A stretch of DNA of 64,000 nucleotides from Pseudomonas sp. GTDB taxonomy: Bacteria; Pseudomonadota; Gammaproteobacteria; Pseudomonadales; Pseudomonadaceae. The stretch's first letter is position 1; every line of letters begins with the position of its first letter. The notes under the pieces are model-generated. The model did not search any database, was not told where the DNA came from, and saw only the letters and a program-made list of their open reading frames with translations. Below are positions 9,459 through 18,068 of this stretch, piece after piece. The stretch is taken from assembly GCA_016763285.1 (NCBI GenBank), contig JAESUC010000157.1, positions 1-64,000 of the forward strand, written 5' to 3'. The translations under genes and the position numbers were made by a program.

Positions 9459-10092
9459 CCAGGCCGAGCTTGCGCGCAATACCCACGCACTCGGTGCGAT
9501 TGTGGCAGCCCAGTGCATTGAAAAGAGCCTTCAGGTGGGTCTTGACGGTATCTTCCGAGAGATTCAGGCGCTGGCAGATGACCTTGTTCGGCAAGCCTTC
9601 GGCCAGCAGATCAAGGATCTCAAGCTGACGCGGCGTGACCCCGATCTCCCTCGCCGAACTCTGCCGGTCCATTGGATGGGTGCCGTTGCCGATGACCACC
9701 TGTTCGCCAAACAGCAGCCGCGTTACGGCTTCCAGCAGCTGGGTCCCGTCGGCAGTCTTGCTGATAAACCCGGCGGCTCCCAGGTGCAGGGCCGCGTCCA
9801 GATCGCTGGGACTGTTGCTGGCGGTCAGGATGGCGATCGGAACCAGTGAGTCCAGTTTGCGCAGTTTCTGCAGCAGCGCCAGCCCGCTGCTGTCGGGCAG
9901 TTGCAGGTCCAGCAGGATCAGGTCGTAGGTATTGGCTGACACCTGGCGTTCGGCTTCGCTGGCGTCGTGGGCGTGGTCAAGAATGACACTCTCACAGAGA
10001 TTCTGCAGGGTCAGGCTCAGCCCATCGAGATAGATCTGATGGTCGTCAATCAGGAGCAAGCGTGTATCGGGTGGTAACACGGGACTGGCCAT
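9448..10092 (-). CDS. LuxR/NarL-type response regulator
   Basis: A 214-residue two-domain regulator. The receiver domain has the acidic pair DD near residue 16-17, phospho-acceptor Asp62 in LILLDLQLPDSSG and the conserved Lys in FISKTADG. A C-terminal GerE/LuxR helix-turn-helix follows (TPRQLEILDLLAEGLPNKVI, then LSEDTVKTHLKALFNAL). The start at 10092 is preferred because GAGGAAG lies about 8 nt upstream; a longer in-frame start at 10143 lacks that. It is convergent with the hybrid kinase gene, sharing 11 bp of 3' end, so their mRNAs are partly antisense. It is probably the output partner of that kinase. Confidence 0.92.
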   Translation of the reverse strand: MASPVLPPDTRLLLIDDHQIYLDGLSLTLQNLCESVILDHAHDASEAERQVSANTYDLILLDLQLPDSSGLALLQKLRKLDSLVPIAILTASNSPSDLDAALHLGAAGFISKTADGTQLLEAVTRLLFGEQVVIGNGTHPMDRQSSAREIGVTPRQLEILDLLAEGLPNKVICQRLNLSEDTVKTHLKALFNALGCHNRTECVGIARKLGLVSF

Positions 10093-10236
10093 GCCGGATC
10101 TTCCTCGAGCATTCGCACCGTGTATGACATTCAGGCCGGCCATGACGATGCTTCTTATTGTTAAGCGCGATCATAAGCAACATGGCCCCTCAGGTCTAGG
10201 TCCGGAGCGAACGGAGCGGGTATCTGGCAGCCGGCC

Positions 10237-11115
10237 TCAGCTGTCCTTGAGCAGGGTGCGCAGATCCTTGAGCTCGGCTCGCAGCTCGCGGACCTCCTGC
10301 AACAGCAACTGCTGGTTGGTGCCGGACAGTGAGCTGTGGTGGGGGTCCTGCTCCTGTTCCTGGTCTGGCGCTCTGCCTTCCTTGGCCAGTTTCTTCGCAG
10401 CCATCATCTCGCGCTGGGTCTGGATGGCGTCGACAATCACCGCGATGAACAGGTTGAGCATCATGAAAGTGGCGATCAGGATAAAGGGAATGAAGTACAA
10501 CCAGGCGTAGGGATGCACCTCCATTACCGGACGCACGATCCCCATCGACCAGCTTTCCAGGGTCATGATCTGGAACAGGCTGTACAGGCTCTCTCCAAGG
10601 GTGCCGAACCACTGCGGAAAGGTGTCGCCGAACAGCTGGGTAGCGATGACGGCCGCCACGTAGAAGATCAGACCCAGCAACGCCACGATGCTGCCCAGCC
10701 CCGGCAGCGATGATAGCAGCGACTGCACGACGATCTTCATGCCCGGGACGATGGACACCAGGCGCAATACCCGCAGTACGCGCAGCGCACGCAGGACCGC
10801 GAGCGGACCACTGGCCGGTACCAGCGCAATCAGTATCACTACGGTATCGAACAGCCCCCAGGGATCACGCAGAAGTCGCCAGCCGTGGGCGACGAAGCGC
10901 AAGCCGATCTCGATCACGAACAGGCCGAGAATGAAGGTGTCCACCGGGACCAGCAGCCAACCCCACTGTTGCATCATGCTGTCGGAGGTTTCCAGTCCGA
11001 GTACCACTGCGTTGATCAGAATCAGCGCCATGATGGTGTTCTGTACAGGACGCTGTTCTATCAGTTCACCCAGGCGCTGGCGCCATGAGGGTTGCAACTC
11101 GAGACTGTCGTTCAT
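10237..11115 (-). CDS. voltage-gated sodium channel, NavAb/NavMs type
   Basis: A 292-residue six-helix ion channel. The S4 voltage sensor is visible as arginines at every third position (LRALRVLRVLRLVSIVPGMK). The pore loop carries the selectivity filter TLESWSMGIVRPV, as in bacterial homotetrameric sodium channels, followed by S6 (FIPFILIATFMMLNLFIAVIVDAI). A C-terminal tail (QQLLLQEVRELRAELKDLRTLL) is a predicted coiled coil that assembles the tetramer. The ATG at 11115 is chosen; a GTG four codons upstream is possible, and neither has a strong ribosome binding site. It may help sodium signalling or pH homeostasis in a saline habitat (inference). Confidence 0.93.
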   Translation of the reverse strand: MNDSLELQPSWRQRLGELIEQRPVQNTIMALILINAVVLGLETSDSMMQQWGWLLVPVDTFILGLFVIEIGLRFVAHGWRLLRDPWGLFDTVVILIALVPASGPLAVLRALRVLRVLRLVSIVPGMKIVVQSLLSSLPGLGSIVALLGLIFYVAAVIATQLFGDTFPQWFGTLGESLYSLFQIMTLESWSMGIVRPVMEVHPYAWLYFIPFILIATFMMLNLFIAVIVDAIQTQREMMAAKKLAKEGRAPDQEQEQDPHHSSLSGTNQQLLLQEVRELRAELKDLRTLLKDS

Positions 11116-11173
11116 GCTGTTGTGCACACTGCGGTGACGTAACGCACCGCTTCAGGGTTGTCGGGGGAGGTAT

Positions 11174-11719
11174 CTATTCGTTGTCGGCGAAGGCGCAGAG
11201 ACTATAGGTTGGTATGTCGGCATCCTGCATCTTGCGCGAGCCGCCCAGGTCGGGCAGGTCGATGATGGCAGCCGCCTCGTACACGCTGGCGCCCAGCTGA
11301 TGCACCAGACGAGCCGCCGCCAGGAAGGTACCTCCCGTGGCAATCAGATCGTCGAGCAGCAGCACCTGTTCACCGCCGGCAAAGGCGTCGCGCTGCACTT
11401 CCAGTTCAGCCGTGCTGTACTCGGTTGCGTAACAGTCCTTGAGCGTGTCTCCAGGCAGTTTACCCACCTTGCGAAACAGGATCAGGGGCTTGTTGAGCTC
11501 GTAAGCCAGCACAGCGCCGAGCAGGAAACCGCGTGCGTCGATCGCGCCGATGTGGGTAATCGGGGATTCAACGTAGCGCTGGATCAGACTGTCGGCCACC
11601 ATGCGCATCGCCCGTGGCGAGCGATACAGGGGCGTAATATCGCGAAAGGTCACGCCGGGCTTGGGAAAGTCGCGCACCGGGTGCACCAGGGACTTGATGG
11701 TATATTCGTCAAAAATCAT
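11174..11719 (-). CDS. apt: adenine phosphoribosyltransferase
   Basis: A 181-residue type I phosphoribosyltransferase that salvages adenine plus PRPP to AMP. It has the N-terminal [14 protein letters not shown] and [10 protein letters not shown] segments and the PRPP-binding loop [13 protein letters not shown]. The start [12 protein letters not shown] (ATG 11717-11719) gives the normal family length; an upstream in-frame extension overlaps anr and is not family-like. It lies 22 bp downstream of anr in the same direction, an arrangement common in pseudomonads. Confidence 0.96.
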   Translation of the reverse strand: MIFDEYTIKSLVHPVRDFPKPGVTFRDITPLYRSPRAMRMVADSLIQRYVESPITHIGAIDARGFLLGAVLAYELNKPLILFRKVGKLPGDTLKDCYATEYSTAELEVQRDAFAGGEQVLLLDDLIATGGTFLAAARLVHQLGASVYEAAAIIDLPDLGGSRKMQDADIPTYSLCAFADNE

Positions 11720-11741
11720 GCGAGTGTCCTGATTCGTCAGC

Positions 11742-12473
11742 TCAGTCGAGGGCGCCACCGGCCAGTGCGCAGAGCTCGGTGTGTTCAAGTATCTCGATCT
11801 GCTTGCCTTCCGCGGCAATCAGGCCCTGCTGCTGGAAGCGCGTGAAGACCCGCGACACCGTCTCTACGGCCAGGCCCAGGTAGTTGCCGATTTCGTTGCG
11901 CGACATGGCCAGGCGGAAGGAGCGGGCGGAATAGCCGCGCGCCCGAAAGCGCGCCGACAGGTTGATCAGCAGCGTAGCGATACGCTCATCGGCGGTCTTC
12001 TTCGACAGCAGCAGCATCATCTGCTGGTCCTCACGGATCTCACGGCTCATCAGGCGCATGACCTGCTTGCGCAGCTGCGGCATCACGGCCGTCAGGTCGT
12101 CCAGGCGTTCAAACGGGATTTCGCAGACCGAGGTGGTTTCCAGTGCCATCGCGGACACCGGGTACTGCTGGTTGTCCATCCCTGACAATCCGATCATCTC
12201 GCTGGCCAGATGAAAGCCGGTGATCTGTTCTTCGCCGCCGTCGGACAGGCTGAAGGTCTTGATCGCACCAGAGCGCAGGGCATAGATCGAGGAAAAGGGC
12301 TCACCCTGTCGGAACAGCATCTCGCCCTTTTTCAGCGGTCGACCGCGCTTGACGATCTCGTCAAGGGTATCGAGCTCTTCGGTCTGCAGGGCCAGGGGCA
12401 AGCACATGCCGGACAAAGAACAATCCTTGCAATGTGCTTCCGGCAACGCGCGGAGGCGAATGGGGTTGGTCAT
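11742..12473 (-). CDS. anr: ANR, FNR-type oxygen-sensing transcriptional regulator
   Basis: A 243-residue CRP/FNR family activator. The four ligands for an oxygen-labile [4Fe-4S] cluster are present: Cys15, Cys18, Cys24 and Cys117, in FNR spacing. A cNMP-like beta roll is followed by a long dimer helix and the DNA-recognition helix-turn-helix [20 protein letters not shown], whose E-SR residues read TTGAT half sites. It should activate the nearby ccoNOQP genes and the universal stress protein gene under low oxygen, since both carry matching boxes. The gene lies between the cbb3 assembly genes and apt, as in Pseudomonas, but without hemN in between. Confidence 0.96.
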   Translation of the reverse strand: MTNPIRLRALPEAHCKDCSLSGMCLPLALQTEELDTLDEIVKRGRPLKKGEMLFRQGEPFSSIYALRSGAIKTFSLSDGGEEQITGFHLASEMIGLSGMDNQQYPVSAMALETTSVCEIPFERLDDLTAVMPQLRKQVMRLMSREIREDQQMMLLLSKKTADERIATLLINLSARFRARGYSARSFRLAMSRNEIGNYLGLAVETVSRVFTRFQQQGLIAAEGKQIEILEHTELCALAGGALD

Positions 12474-12580
12474 GTCGTTACCTGATTTGCCAGGGGAGGT
12501 TCGGGAAGATTACATCATGGGTGGCCCATGATCCATGTTCGCCGCTCGAAATCAGTGCAGCTTCTGACCCGTGCTGGCTA

Positions 12581-13327
12581 TCAGTGATGGTGGGGCTGTT
12601 CTTCCGGTGTTTCCATCGCCGCAGCGCCTTGACTGCCGTGGCCCATGAGCCAGGCCTTGTGCGGCCCCGGCAGGGTCCAGATACCAAACAGGATGACCAG
12701 CAAGGCCGCCGTGACACGCACCCGCCGGTTACGCAGAAATACCAGCATGCGTTCGGCGAACAGACCGGTGGCCAGTAATGTGGGCAGGGTGCCCAGACCG
12801 AAAGTCAGCATCAACCCGGCGGACAGCGCTCCGTCCCCGTGGCTGCTGGCCCAGATCAGGGTGCTGTAGACCAGGCCGCACGGGAGCCAGCCCCAGAGGG
12901 CGCCCAGTGCCAGGGCCCGTGGCGCGCTGGTGACCGGCAGCAGCTTGCGCGCATGGGGTTCCAGGTGACGCCACAGGCCCCTTCCGGCACGCTCGATCCG
13001 CGTCAGCCCGGACCACCAGTTGGCCAGATACAGCCCCATGGCAATCATCAGCAGCCCCGCAACGGTGCGCAGCACCACACCCAGTCCGAGATCCTGGGCC
13101 AGCCAGCCCAGGCTGCCAACCAGTGCGCCGGCAGCGGCATAGCTGCTGATGCGGCCGAGGTTATAACCCAGCAGAATCCGCCACAGGGTCCAGCCCTTGC
13201 GTTGCTCCGCGGGTATGCTCATGGTCAGAGCGCCCATCAGTCCGCCGCACATGCCGATGCAGTGGCCCCCACCGAGCAGCCCCAGGGCCAGGGCGGTGAG
13301 AAACAGCGGCAGCAGCTCCGCGCTCAT
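12581..13327 (-). CDS. TauE/DsbD-like membrane protein of the cbb3 cluster
   Basis: A 248-residue integral membrane protein with about six helices. Its first helix contains GGGHCIGMCGGLMGA, the paired-cysteine signature of the DsbD_2/UreH-like family (often named sulfite exporter TauE/SafE). A second Pro/Cys motif WGWLPCGLVYSTL lies near the middle. The C-terminus ends in Met- and His-rich residues (METPEEQPHHH), consistent with metal handling. Its start overlaps the ccoS stop by 4 bp (ATGA). Location after ccoS is typical in pseudomonads, and a role in copper or redox supply for oxidase assembly is inferred. Confidence 0.88.
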   Translation of the reverse strand: MSAELLPLFLTALALGLLGGGHCIGMCGGLMGALTMSIPAEQRKGWTLWRILLGYNLGRISSYAAAGALVGSLGWLAQDLGLGVVLRTVAGLLMIAMGLYLANWWSGLTRIERAGRGLWRHLEPHARKLLPVTSAPRALALGALWGWLPCGLVYSTLIWASSHGDGALSAGLMLTFGLGTLPTLLATGLFAERMLVFLRNRRVRVTAALLVILFGIWTLPGPHKAWLMGHGSQGAAAMETPEEQPHHH

Positions 13328-13554
13328 GGGCGCGAATCCGGTGTGTCATCGGTGGAGGAGGGCTGGTCGTCCGCGTCCTGCTGCGCTTCCTTGCGCGCTT
13401 CCAGATGCGCCGGGTCGTCATCGTCGAACAATATGCTGTGGGCGGGGCCGTCCAGGTCGTCATACTGACCACTGTTGACGGCCCAGTTGAAGATCCAGAT
13501 CGCGACCACTACAAGAATCACGGCAATGGGGACGAGTATGTAGAGAACCGTCAT
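13324..13554 (-). CDS. ccoS: cbb3 oxidase maturation protein CcoS
   Basis: A 76-residue single-span protein: one helix (VLYILVPIAVILVVVAIWIF), then GQYDDLDGPAHSILFDDDDP, the diagnostic CcoS/FixS sequence. The acidic C-terminal tail is longer than in many homologues. CcoS is needed for cofactor insertion into cbb3 oxidase. Both ends are coupled by 4-bp ATGA overlaps, with ccoI upstream and the TauE-like gene downstream. Confidence 0.93.
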   Translation of the reverse strand: MTVLYILVPIAVILVVVAIWIFNWAVNSGQYDDLDGPAHSILFDDDDPAHLEARKEAQQDADDQPSSTDDTPDSRP

Positions 13555-16004
13555 GCCAGTGACTCCTGCAGCCGGAGAGAGGTGCCGGGCGGGGTAATCT
13601 CCACGGGCTTGAGCCGGGTGAGTCGCAAGGCGTTCAGTACCACCAGCAGCGAGCTGGCCGACATGCCGATGGCCGCCCACGCCGGCGTGACCATGCCGAG
13701 CGCGGCCAGCGGCAGGATGCTGGCGTTATAGGCGCTGGCCCAGAACAGGTTCTGCAGCATGATCCGCCGGGTGCGACGGGCCATGTCCAGAGAGCCCAGC
13801 AGAACGCTCAGTTGGCTGCTCAGAAGCACAGCATCGGCGCTGGTCTTGGCCAGGTCGGAGGCCTCGCCCATGGCGATGGAAATGTCCGAGCTGGCCAGTA
13901 CCGGCACGTCATTGACGCCGTCACCCAGCATCAGCAGCCGGGCGCCGCCGGACTGCAGTTGTTGTACGAACGCGAGCTTGTCGGCCGGGCTGGCGTCGCC
14001 GATTGCCTCGGAGATCCCCAGCCGTTCGGCCATGGCGTCGACCACGTGGGAATAGTCGCCGGATAGCAGAATAACGCGCAGACCGCGTTCCTTGAGCCGG
14101 GTGATCAGGGTGCTGGCGTCGTGCCGGATACGGTCGTTCAGTACGAACCAGGCGAGCGGCCCCTCTTCGGAGCCGAGCAACAGCCACTGGCCGGGTTGGT
14201 CCGGTAGTGCAGGTGGGCTCTGGCCGCTGATTTCGGCAACATAATCGGGCTTGCCGATGCGCAGCAACTGGCCATTGCAGCGGCCCTCCAGGCCACGCCC
14301 GGGGTGACTCACCACGGACTCGGCCTGGCCAGTGGTCCGGCCAAAGGCGCGGGCGATGGGATGCTCCGAGCGCGACTCGAGCATGCGCGCCAGGTCCAGG
14401 ACCTGTTCGCGATCCCGTCCTGGAAAGGGTTCGACCCGTTCCAGGGTCATGCGACCTTCAGTCAAGGTACCGGTCTTGTCCAGCACCACTGTGTCGATGC
14501 GGGTCAAACCCTCGAGTACATGGCCCCGGGTGATCAGCAGGCCGAGCTTCTGCAGGCTGCCGGTGGCGGTGGTCAGGGCCGTTGGCGTGGCCAGGGAGAG
14601 CGCACAGGGGCAGGTCGCCACCAGCATGGCCAGGACAATCCAGAAGGCGGTCTCGCCGTTGACGTACCACCACCACAGAGCGCCGACCACCACTGACGCA
14701 CTGAGTACGATGAGCAGAAAGTACTGGGCCACCTGATCGGCGAGGCGACCCAGACGCGGTTTGTCGGACTGGGCTCGCTCGAGCAGTTGTACGATGGCTG
14801 ACAGACGGGTCTTCTCGCCGACGGCGTTGACCCTGATTCGCAGGGGGCTTTCCACATTCAGGGTGCCCGCGGTCACGCTGTCGCCCTGCTGTTTGGCCAA
14901 CGGCATGTATTCGCCCGAGAGGGCCGATTCGTCAACGCTGCTGATGCCCTCGACGATGATGCCGTCCGCCGGGATGCTGTCGCCTGGCCGGACCTCGACC
15001 AGATCGCCGGGCTGGATGTCGTCCAGCATTACCCGCTCGGGTGTACCGGCACTGTCGATGCGCAGGGCACTGGGTGGTAGCAGGCTGACCAGCCGCGCGG
15101 TGCTCTCGACTGTGCGCTGTCGCGCCCGGCGTTCCAGGTAGCGACCGGCCAGCAGGAAGAAGGCAAACATGGTGACCGAGTCGAAGTAGATTTCGCCGGT
15201 ATTGGTAACCGTGGCCCATATCCCGGCCAGGTAGGCGCCGCCGATGGCCAGGGAAACGGAGACATCCATGCTCAGGCGTCGGTTGCGCAGGTCGCGCCAG
15301 GCACCCTGAAAGAAGGGTACACAGCTGTAGAACACCACGGGAGTGGTCATCAGCAGGCTCACCCAGCGCAGGATGATCGCCATGTCCTCGGTCAGGTCCT
15401 GATTGAACTCTTCATACAGGGCCATTGTGGCCATCATCACCTGCATGAACATCAGTCCGGCCAGGCCGAGACGGCGCAGGTATCGTCGGTTTTCCGCAGC
15501 AATCTGTTCACTGGCCTTGTCCGCCTCCCAGGGCTGGGGTGCGTAGCCGATGCGCCTGATTTCCGCGAGCAGGGTGGAGAGGCGGGTCTGTAGCGGATCC
15601 CAGGCCAGGCCCAGGCGGTGGTTGCCCAGATTGAGACTGGCTTGGGTGACACCGGGCATCTGTTGCAGTCGCTTCTCGATCAGCCAGCCGCAGGCTGCAC
15701 AGCTGATGCCGTCGATCAGCAGCTGGATCTGCTGCTGGTCACCCTCGGTCTGCGTGTAGCGGGCCTGGACATCCGGGCGGTCGAGCAGCTCCAGTTCTTC
15801 CTGAAGGGCCTGGGGTAGAGCCTGGGGGTTGGCCGAGACCTCGGTGCGGTGACGGTAGTAGGACTCCAGTCCGCCCGCCACGATGGCCTGCGCTACGGCC
15901 TCGCAGCCCGGGCAGCACATGGCGCGGTTCTCGCCGAGAATCCTGCAACGCCAGTCGGAACCGGTCGGGACCGGTTCGCCGCAGTGGTAGCAAGGCTCGG
16001 CCAT
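13551..16004 (-). CDS. ccoI: copper-exporting P1B-type ATPase CcoI/FixI
   Basis: An 817-residue P-type ATPase that moves Cu+ to the periplasm for cbb3 assembly. The N-terminus has a cysteine-rich metal-binding segment (C5xxC8 to C31xxC34) typical of FixI. An HMA domain follows with Cys102 and Cys105 (ISCAACG), then membrane helices, the intramembrane CPC motif (465-467), phosphorylation motif DKTGT with Asp509, the nucleotide-binding SEHPIARAF motif, and the hinge GDGVNDVPVL. Length and order are normal for the family. The gene lies 3 bp after ccoH and overlaps ccoS. Confidence 0.96.
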   Translation of the reverse strand: MAEPCYHCGEPVPTGSDWRCRILGENRAMCCPGCEAVAQAIVAGGLESYYRHRTEVSANPQALPQALQEELELLDRPDVQARYTQTEGDQQQIQLLIDGISCAACGWLIEKRLQQMPGVTQASLNLGNHRLGLAWDPLQTRLSTLLAEIRRIGYAPQPWEADKASEQIAAENRRYLRRLGLAGLMFMQVMMATMALYEEFNQDLTEDMAIILRWVSLLMTTPVVFYSCVPFFQGAWRDLRNRRLSMDVSVSLAIGGAYLAGIWATVTNTGEIYFDSVTMFAFFLLAGRYLERRARQRTVESTARLVSLLPPSALRIDSAGTPERVMLDDIQPGDLVEVRPGDSIPADGIIVEGISSVDESALSGEYMPLAKQQGDSVTAGTLNVESPLRIRVNAVGEKTRLSAIVQLLERAQSDKPRLGRLADQVAQYFLLIVLSASVVVGALWWWYVNGETAFWIVLAMLVATCPCALSLATPTALTTATGSLQKLGLLITRGHVLEGLTRIDTVVLDKTGTLTEGRMTLERVEPFPGRDREQVLDLARMLESRSEHPIARAFGRTTGQAESVVSHPGRGLEGRCNGQLLRIGKPDYVAEISGQSPPALPDQPGQWLLLGSEEGPLAWFVLNDRIRHDASTLITRLKERGLRVILLSGDYSHVVDAMAERLGISEAIGDASPADKLAFVQQLQSGGARLLMLGDGVNDVPVLASSDISIAMGEASDLAKTSADAVLLSSQLSVLLGSLDMARRTRRIMLQNLFWASAYNASILPLAALGMVTPAWAAIGMSASSLLVVLNALRLTRLKPVEITPPGTSLRLQESLA

Positions 16005-16007
16005 GGG

Positions 16008-16520
16008 TCAGTCGGCAACGAGCTGGTAAGTGCGATCACTGGCCAGAAAGACCTCATCGGTCAACCGCCAGCCCGCTTCGCCGGGGCGCGCGGGATCGCT
16101 GATATCGATGTAATGCCGCCCCTCGATCCGCTCCGGCATCTGACCGGCATACTCGCTTTCGGCCACACGCTTGAGCATGACCACCCGATCGCGATCGGCA
16201 TGGGAGGGCGAGATCAGGTCGAACTGCAGCGCCGGCGGGTGGGTGGGCAGTTCGCCGGTCAGGGTCAGGCTGATCTCTCCGGTCTGGTCGTCGATCGCAA
16301 AGGTGGCGGCCAGGTCCAGGTCCCGCGCCATCTGGTCACGGCCAAGGTGCATGTTGATGGCGCGACCCTCCTTGTAGTAATTGTCGCGCACCATGCTGTC
16401 CTGATAGGCGATGGAGATGAACAGCAGACCCAGGCCGATCACCACGGCGAAGACCAGTATGCCGATCAGAAACCATGGCCAGAACTGCTTGTACCAAGGG
16501 GGAATATCGTTTTCCTGCAT
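16008..16520 (-). CDS. ccoH: FixH/CcoH family cbb3 assembly protein
   Basis: A 170-residue protein with a single N-terminal membrane helix (WFLIGILVFAVVIGLGLLFISIAY) and a periplasmic beta-rich domain, as in FixH. The segment MVRDNYYKEGRAIN is the conserved FixH core. It interacts with the cbb3 complex during maturation (family knowledge). It is 6 bp downstream of ccoG and 3 bp upstream of ccoI in one transcription unit. Confidence 0.93.
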   Translation of the reverse strand: MQENDIPPWYKQFWPWFLIGILVFAVVIGLGLLFISIAYQDSMVRDNYYKEGRAINMHLGRDQMARDLDLAATFAIDDQTGEISLTLTGELPTHPPALQFDLISPSHADRDRVVMLKRVAESEYAGQMPERIEGRHYIDISDPARPGEAGWRLTDEVFLASDRTYQLVAD

Positions 16521-16526
16521 CGTCGA

Positions 16527-17939
16527 TTACCTGAGTCTGGGGCCCATGAAGCGGCTTTCCGCTTCGGCTGTAATGTCTGCATCGTCAACCGCGATGATCC
16601 TGAACTCGACAGGGATGTTCGTGCCATCCATGTATTGCGGGTCGAGTTGCACGTTCACCGGGAGCTGAAGATGCTCGTTGGCATCCAGCCGCAATCTGTT
16701 TTCCTGCAGGTCCATGCGCATTTGCGGATGCCCTTCAATAGTGAGGATGAAGCTGCGCTCTTCCTGACTCTTGTTGAAGATCCGGACGATGTAGACGTTC
16801 TCTATATTGCCACCGTTCACTTCGCGGAACAGCACGTTCCGGTCCCTTGCAACGTCCAGCGATACTTTTGACAGGCTGGTCACGGTAATGGCGAAGATGC
16901 TCATCATCAACACCAGCAAGGCGCCATATCCGAGCAGCCGCGGGCGCAGCATATGGGTCTTTTCACCACTGAGGTTGTGCTCCGTGGTGTAACTGATCAG
17001 GCCGCGGGGATAGTTCATCTTGTCCATGATTTCATCGCAGGCATCAACGCAGGCCGCACAACCGATGCACTCGTACTGCAGGCCGTCGCGGATGTCGATA
17101 CCGGTCGGGCATACCTGGACGCACATGGTGCAGTCTATGCAGTCCCCCAGGCCTGCCTCGGCCGGGTCCACGCCTTTCTTGCGCGGACCACGGGCTTCGC
17201 CCCGGCGCGGATCGTAGGCAATGATCAGGGTGTCCTTGTCGAACATCACGCTCTGGAAGCGACCGTAAGGGCACATGTAGAAGCAGACCTGCTCGCGCAT
17301 CCAGCCGGCGTTGATGTAGGTCGCCATGGTGAAGAAGAACACCCAGAACAGCGTCCAGCCCGCTATGTCGAAGGTAAAGGTGTCCGGAATCAGTTCACGG
17401 ATGGGCGTGAAGTAACCGACGAAGGTCAGGGCTGTCGCCAGGGACACCGTCAGCCAGATGGCATGCTTGGCTACCCTGCGTGCCGCCTTGTTGGCGTTCA
17501 TCGGCGCCTTGTCGAGCTTGATCCGCGCGTTGCGCTCGCCCTCGGTAATCCGCTCGGCCCACATGAAGATCCAGGTCCAGACGGTCTGCGGACAGGTATA
17601 ACCGCACCATACGCGGCCGGCAAAAACCGTGATGAAAAACAGGCCGAAGGCGCAGATGATCAGCAGAAAGGACAGAAGAAAGAAGTCCTCCGGCTGGACG
17701 GTAACGGCAAACACGTGAAACTGACGTGCCGGGAGGTCGAACAGCACCGCCTGACGATCACCCCACTGCAGCCAGGCCGTACCGAAGTACAGCAGGAACA
17801 GGAAGCCCACGCCAAGCAGGCGGATATTCCGGAACAGGCCGGTGTAGGATCGCGGGTGGATTTTTTCGCGCTTGGCATAGAGTTCTATGGCCTGAGCATC
17901 ACCCGGGGTGACGTTCTTGACGGGGATCTTTTCGCTCAT
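16527..17939 (-). CDS. ccoG: cbb3 accessory ferredoxin-like protein CcoG
   Basis: A 470-residue polyferredoxin of the FixG/CcoG family, implicated in reducing Cu2+ for the oxidase. It has four or five membrane helices, the conserved VWCGYTCPQTVW motif, two clustered 4Fe-4S motifs (CIDCTMCVQVCP and CIGCAACVDACD) and a C-terminal Ig-like periplasmic domain (about 350-470). It begins 129 bp after ccoP, and an intervening hairpin may lower expression relative to the structural genes. Confidence 0.95.
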   Translation of the reverse strand: MSEKIPVKNVTPGDAQAIELYAKREKIHPRSYTGLFRNIRLLGVGFLFLLYFGTAWLQWGDRQAVLFDLPARQFHVFAVTVQPEDFFLLSFLLIICAFGLFFITVFAGRVWCGYTCPQTVWTWIFMWAERITEGERNARIKLDKAPMNANKAARRVAKHAIWLTVSLATALTFVGYFTPIRELIPDTFTFDIAGWTLFWVFFFTMATYINAGWMREQVCFYMCPYGRFQSVMFDKDTLIIAYDPRRGEARGPRKKGVDPAEAGLGDCIDCTMCVQVCPTGIDIRDGLQYECIGCAACVDACDEIMDKMNYPRGLISYTTEHNLSGEKTHMLRPRLLGYGALLVLMMSIFAITVTSLSKVSLDVARDRNVLFREVNGGNIENVYIVRIFNKSQEERSFILTIEGHPQMRMDLQENRLRLDANEHLQLPVNVQLDPQYMDGTNIPVEFRIIAVDDADITAEAESRFMGPRLR

Positions 17940-17969
17940 GGGAATCTGTCCTGGTCTGTGCAGGAAGAA

Positions 17970-17991
17970 CCCGGCCGAAGGTCCGGCCGGG
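17970..17991 (-). terminator. intercistronic hairpin between ccoP and ccoG
   Basis: Perfect 8-bp inverted repeat CCCGGCCG / CGGCCGGG with a 6-nt loop, followed on the minus strand by a short T-rich stretch (TTCTTCC). It lies between the ccoP stop and the ccoG start. It may act as a partial terminator or mRNA 3'-end stabiliser that sets structural genes above assembly genes (inference). Confidence 0.5.
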
Positions 17992-18068
17992 ACTGGTAGT
18001 GCTATGCAGCCCGAGAATAGAGCTGCAGGTCGGTTTGCGCCATGCGACAGGGCGTCGCGGCTGCAGTC

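Noticed and set aside
16953..17999. 348-codon plus-strand ORF opposite ccoG
   Set aside because: Antisense shadow of ccoG with high His/Gln/Asp content.
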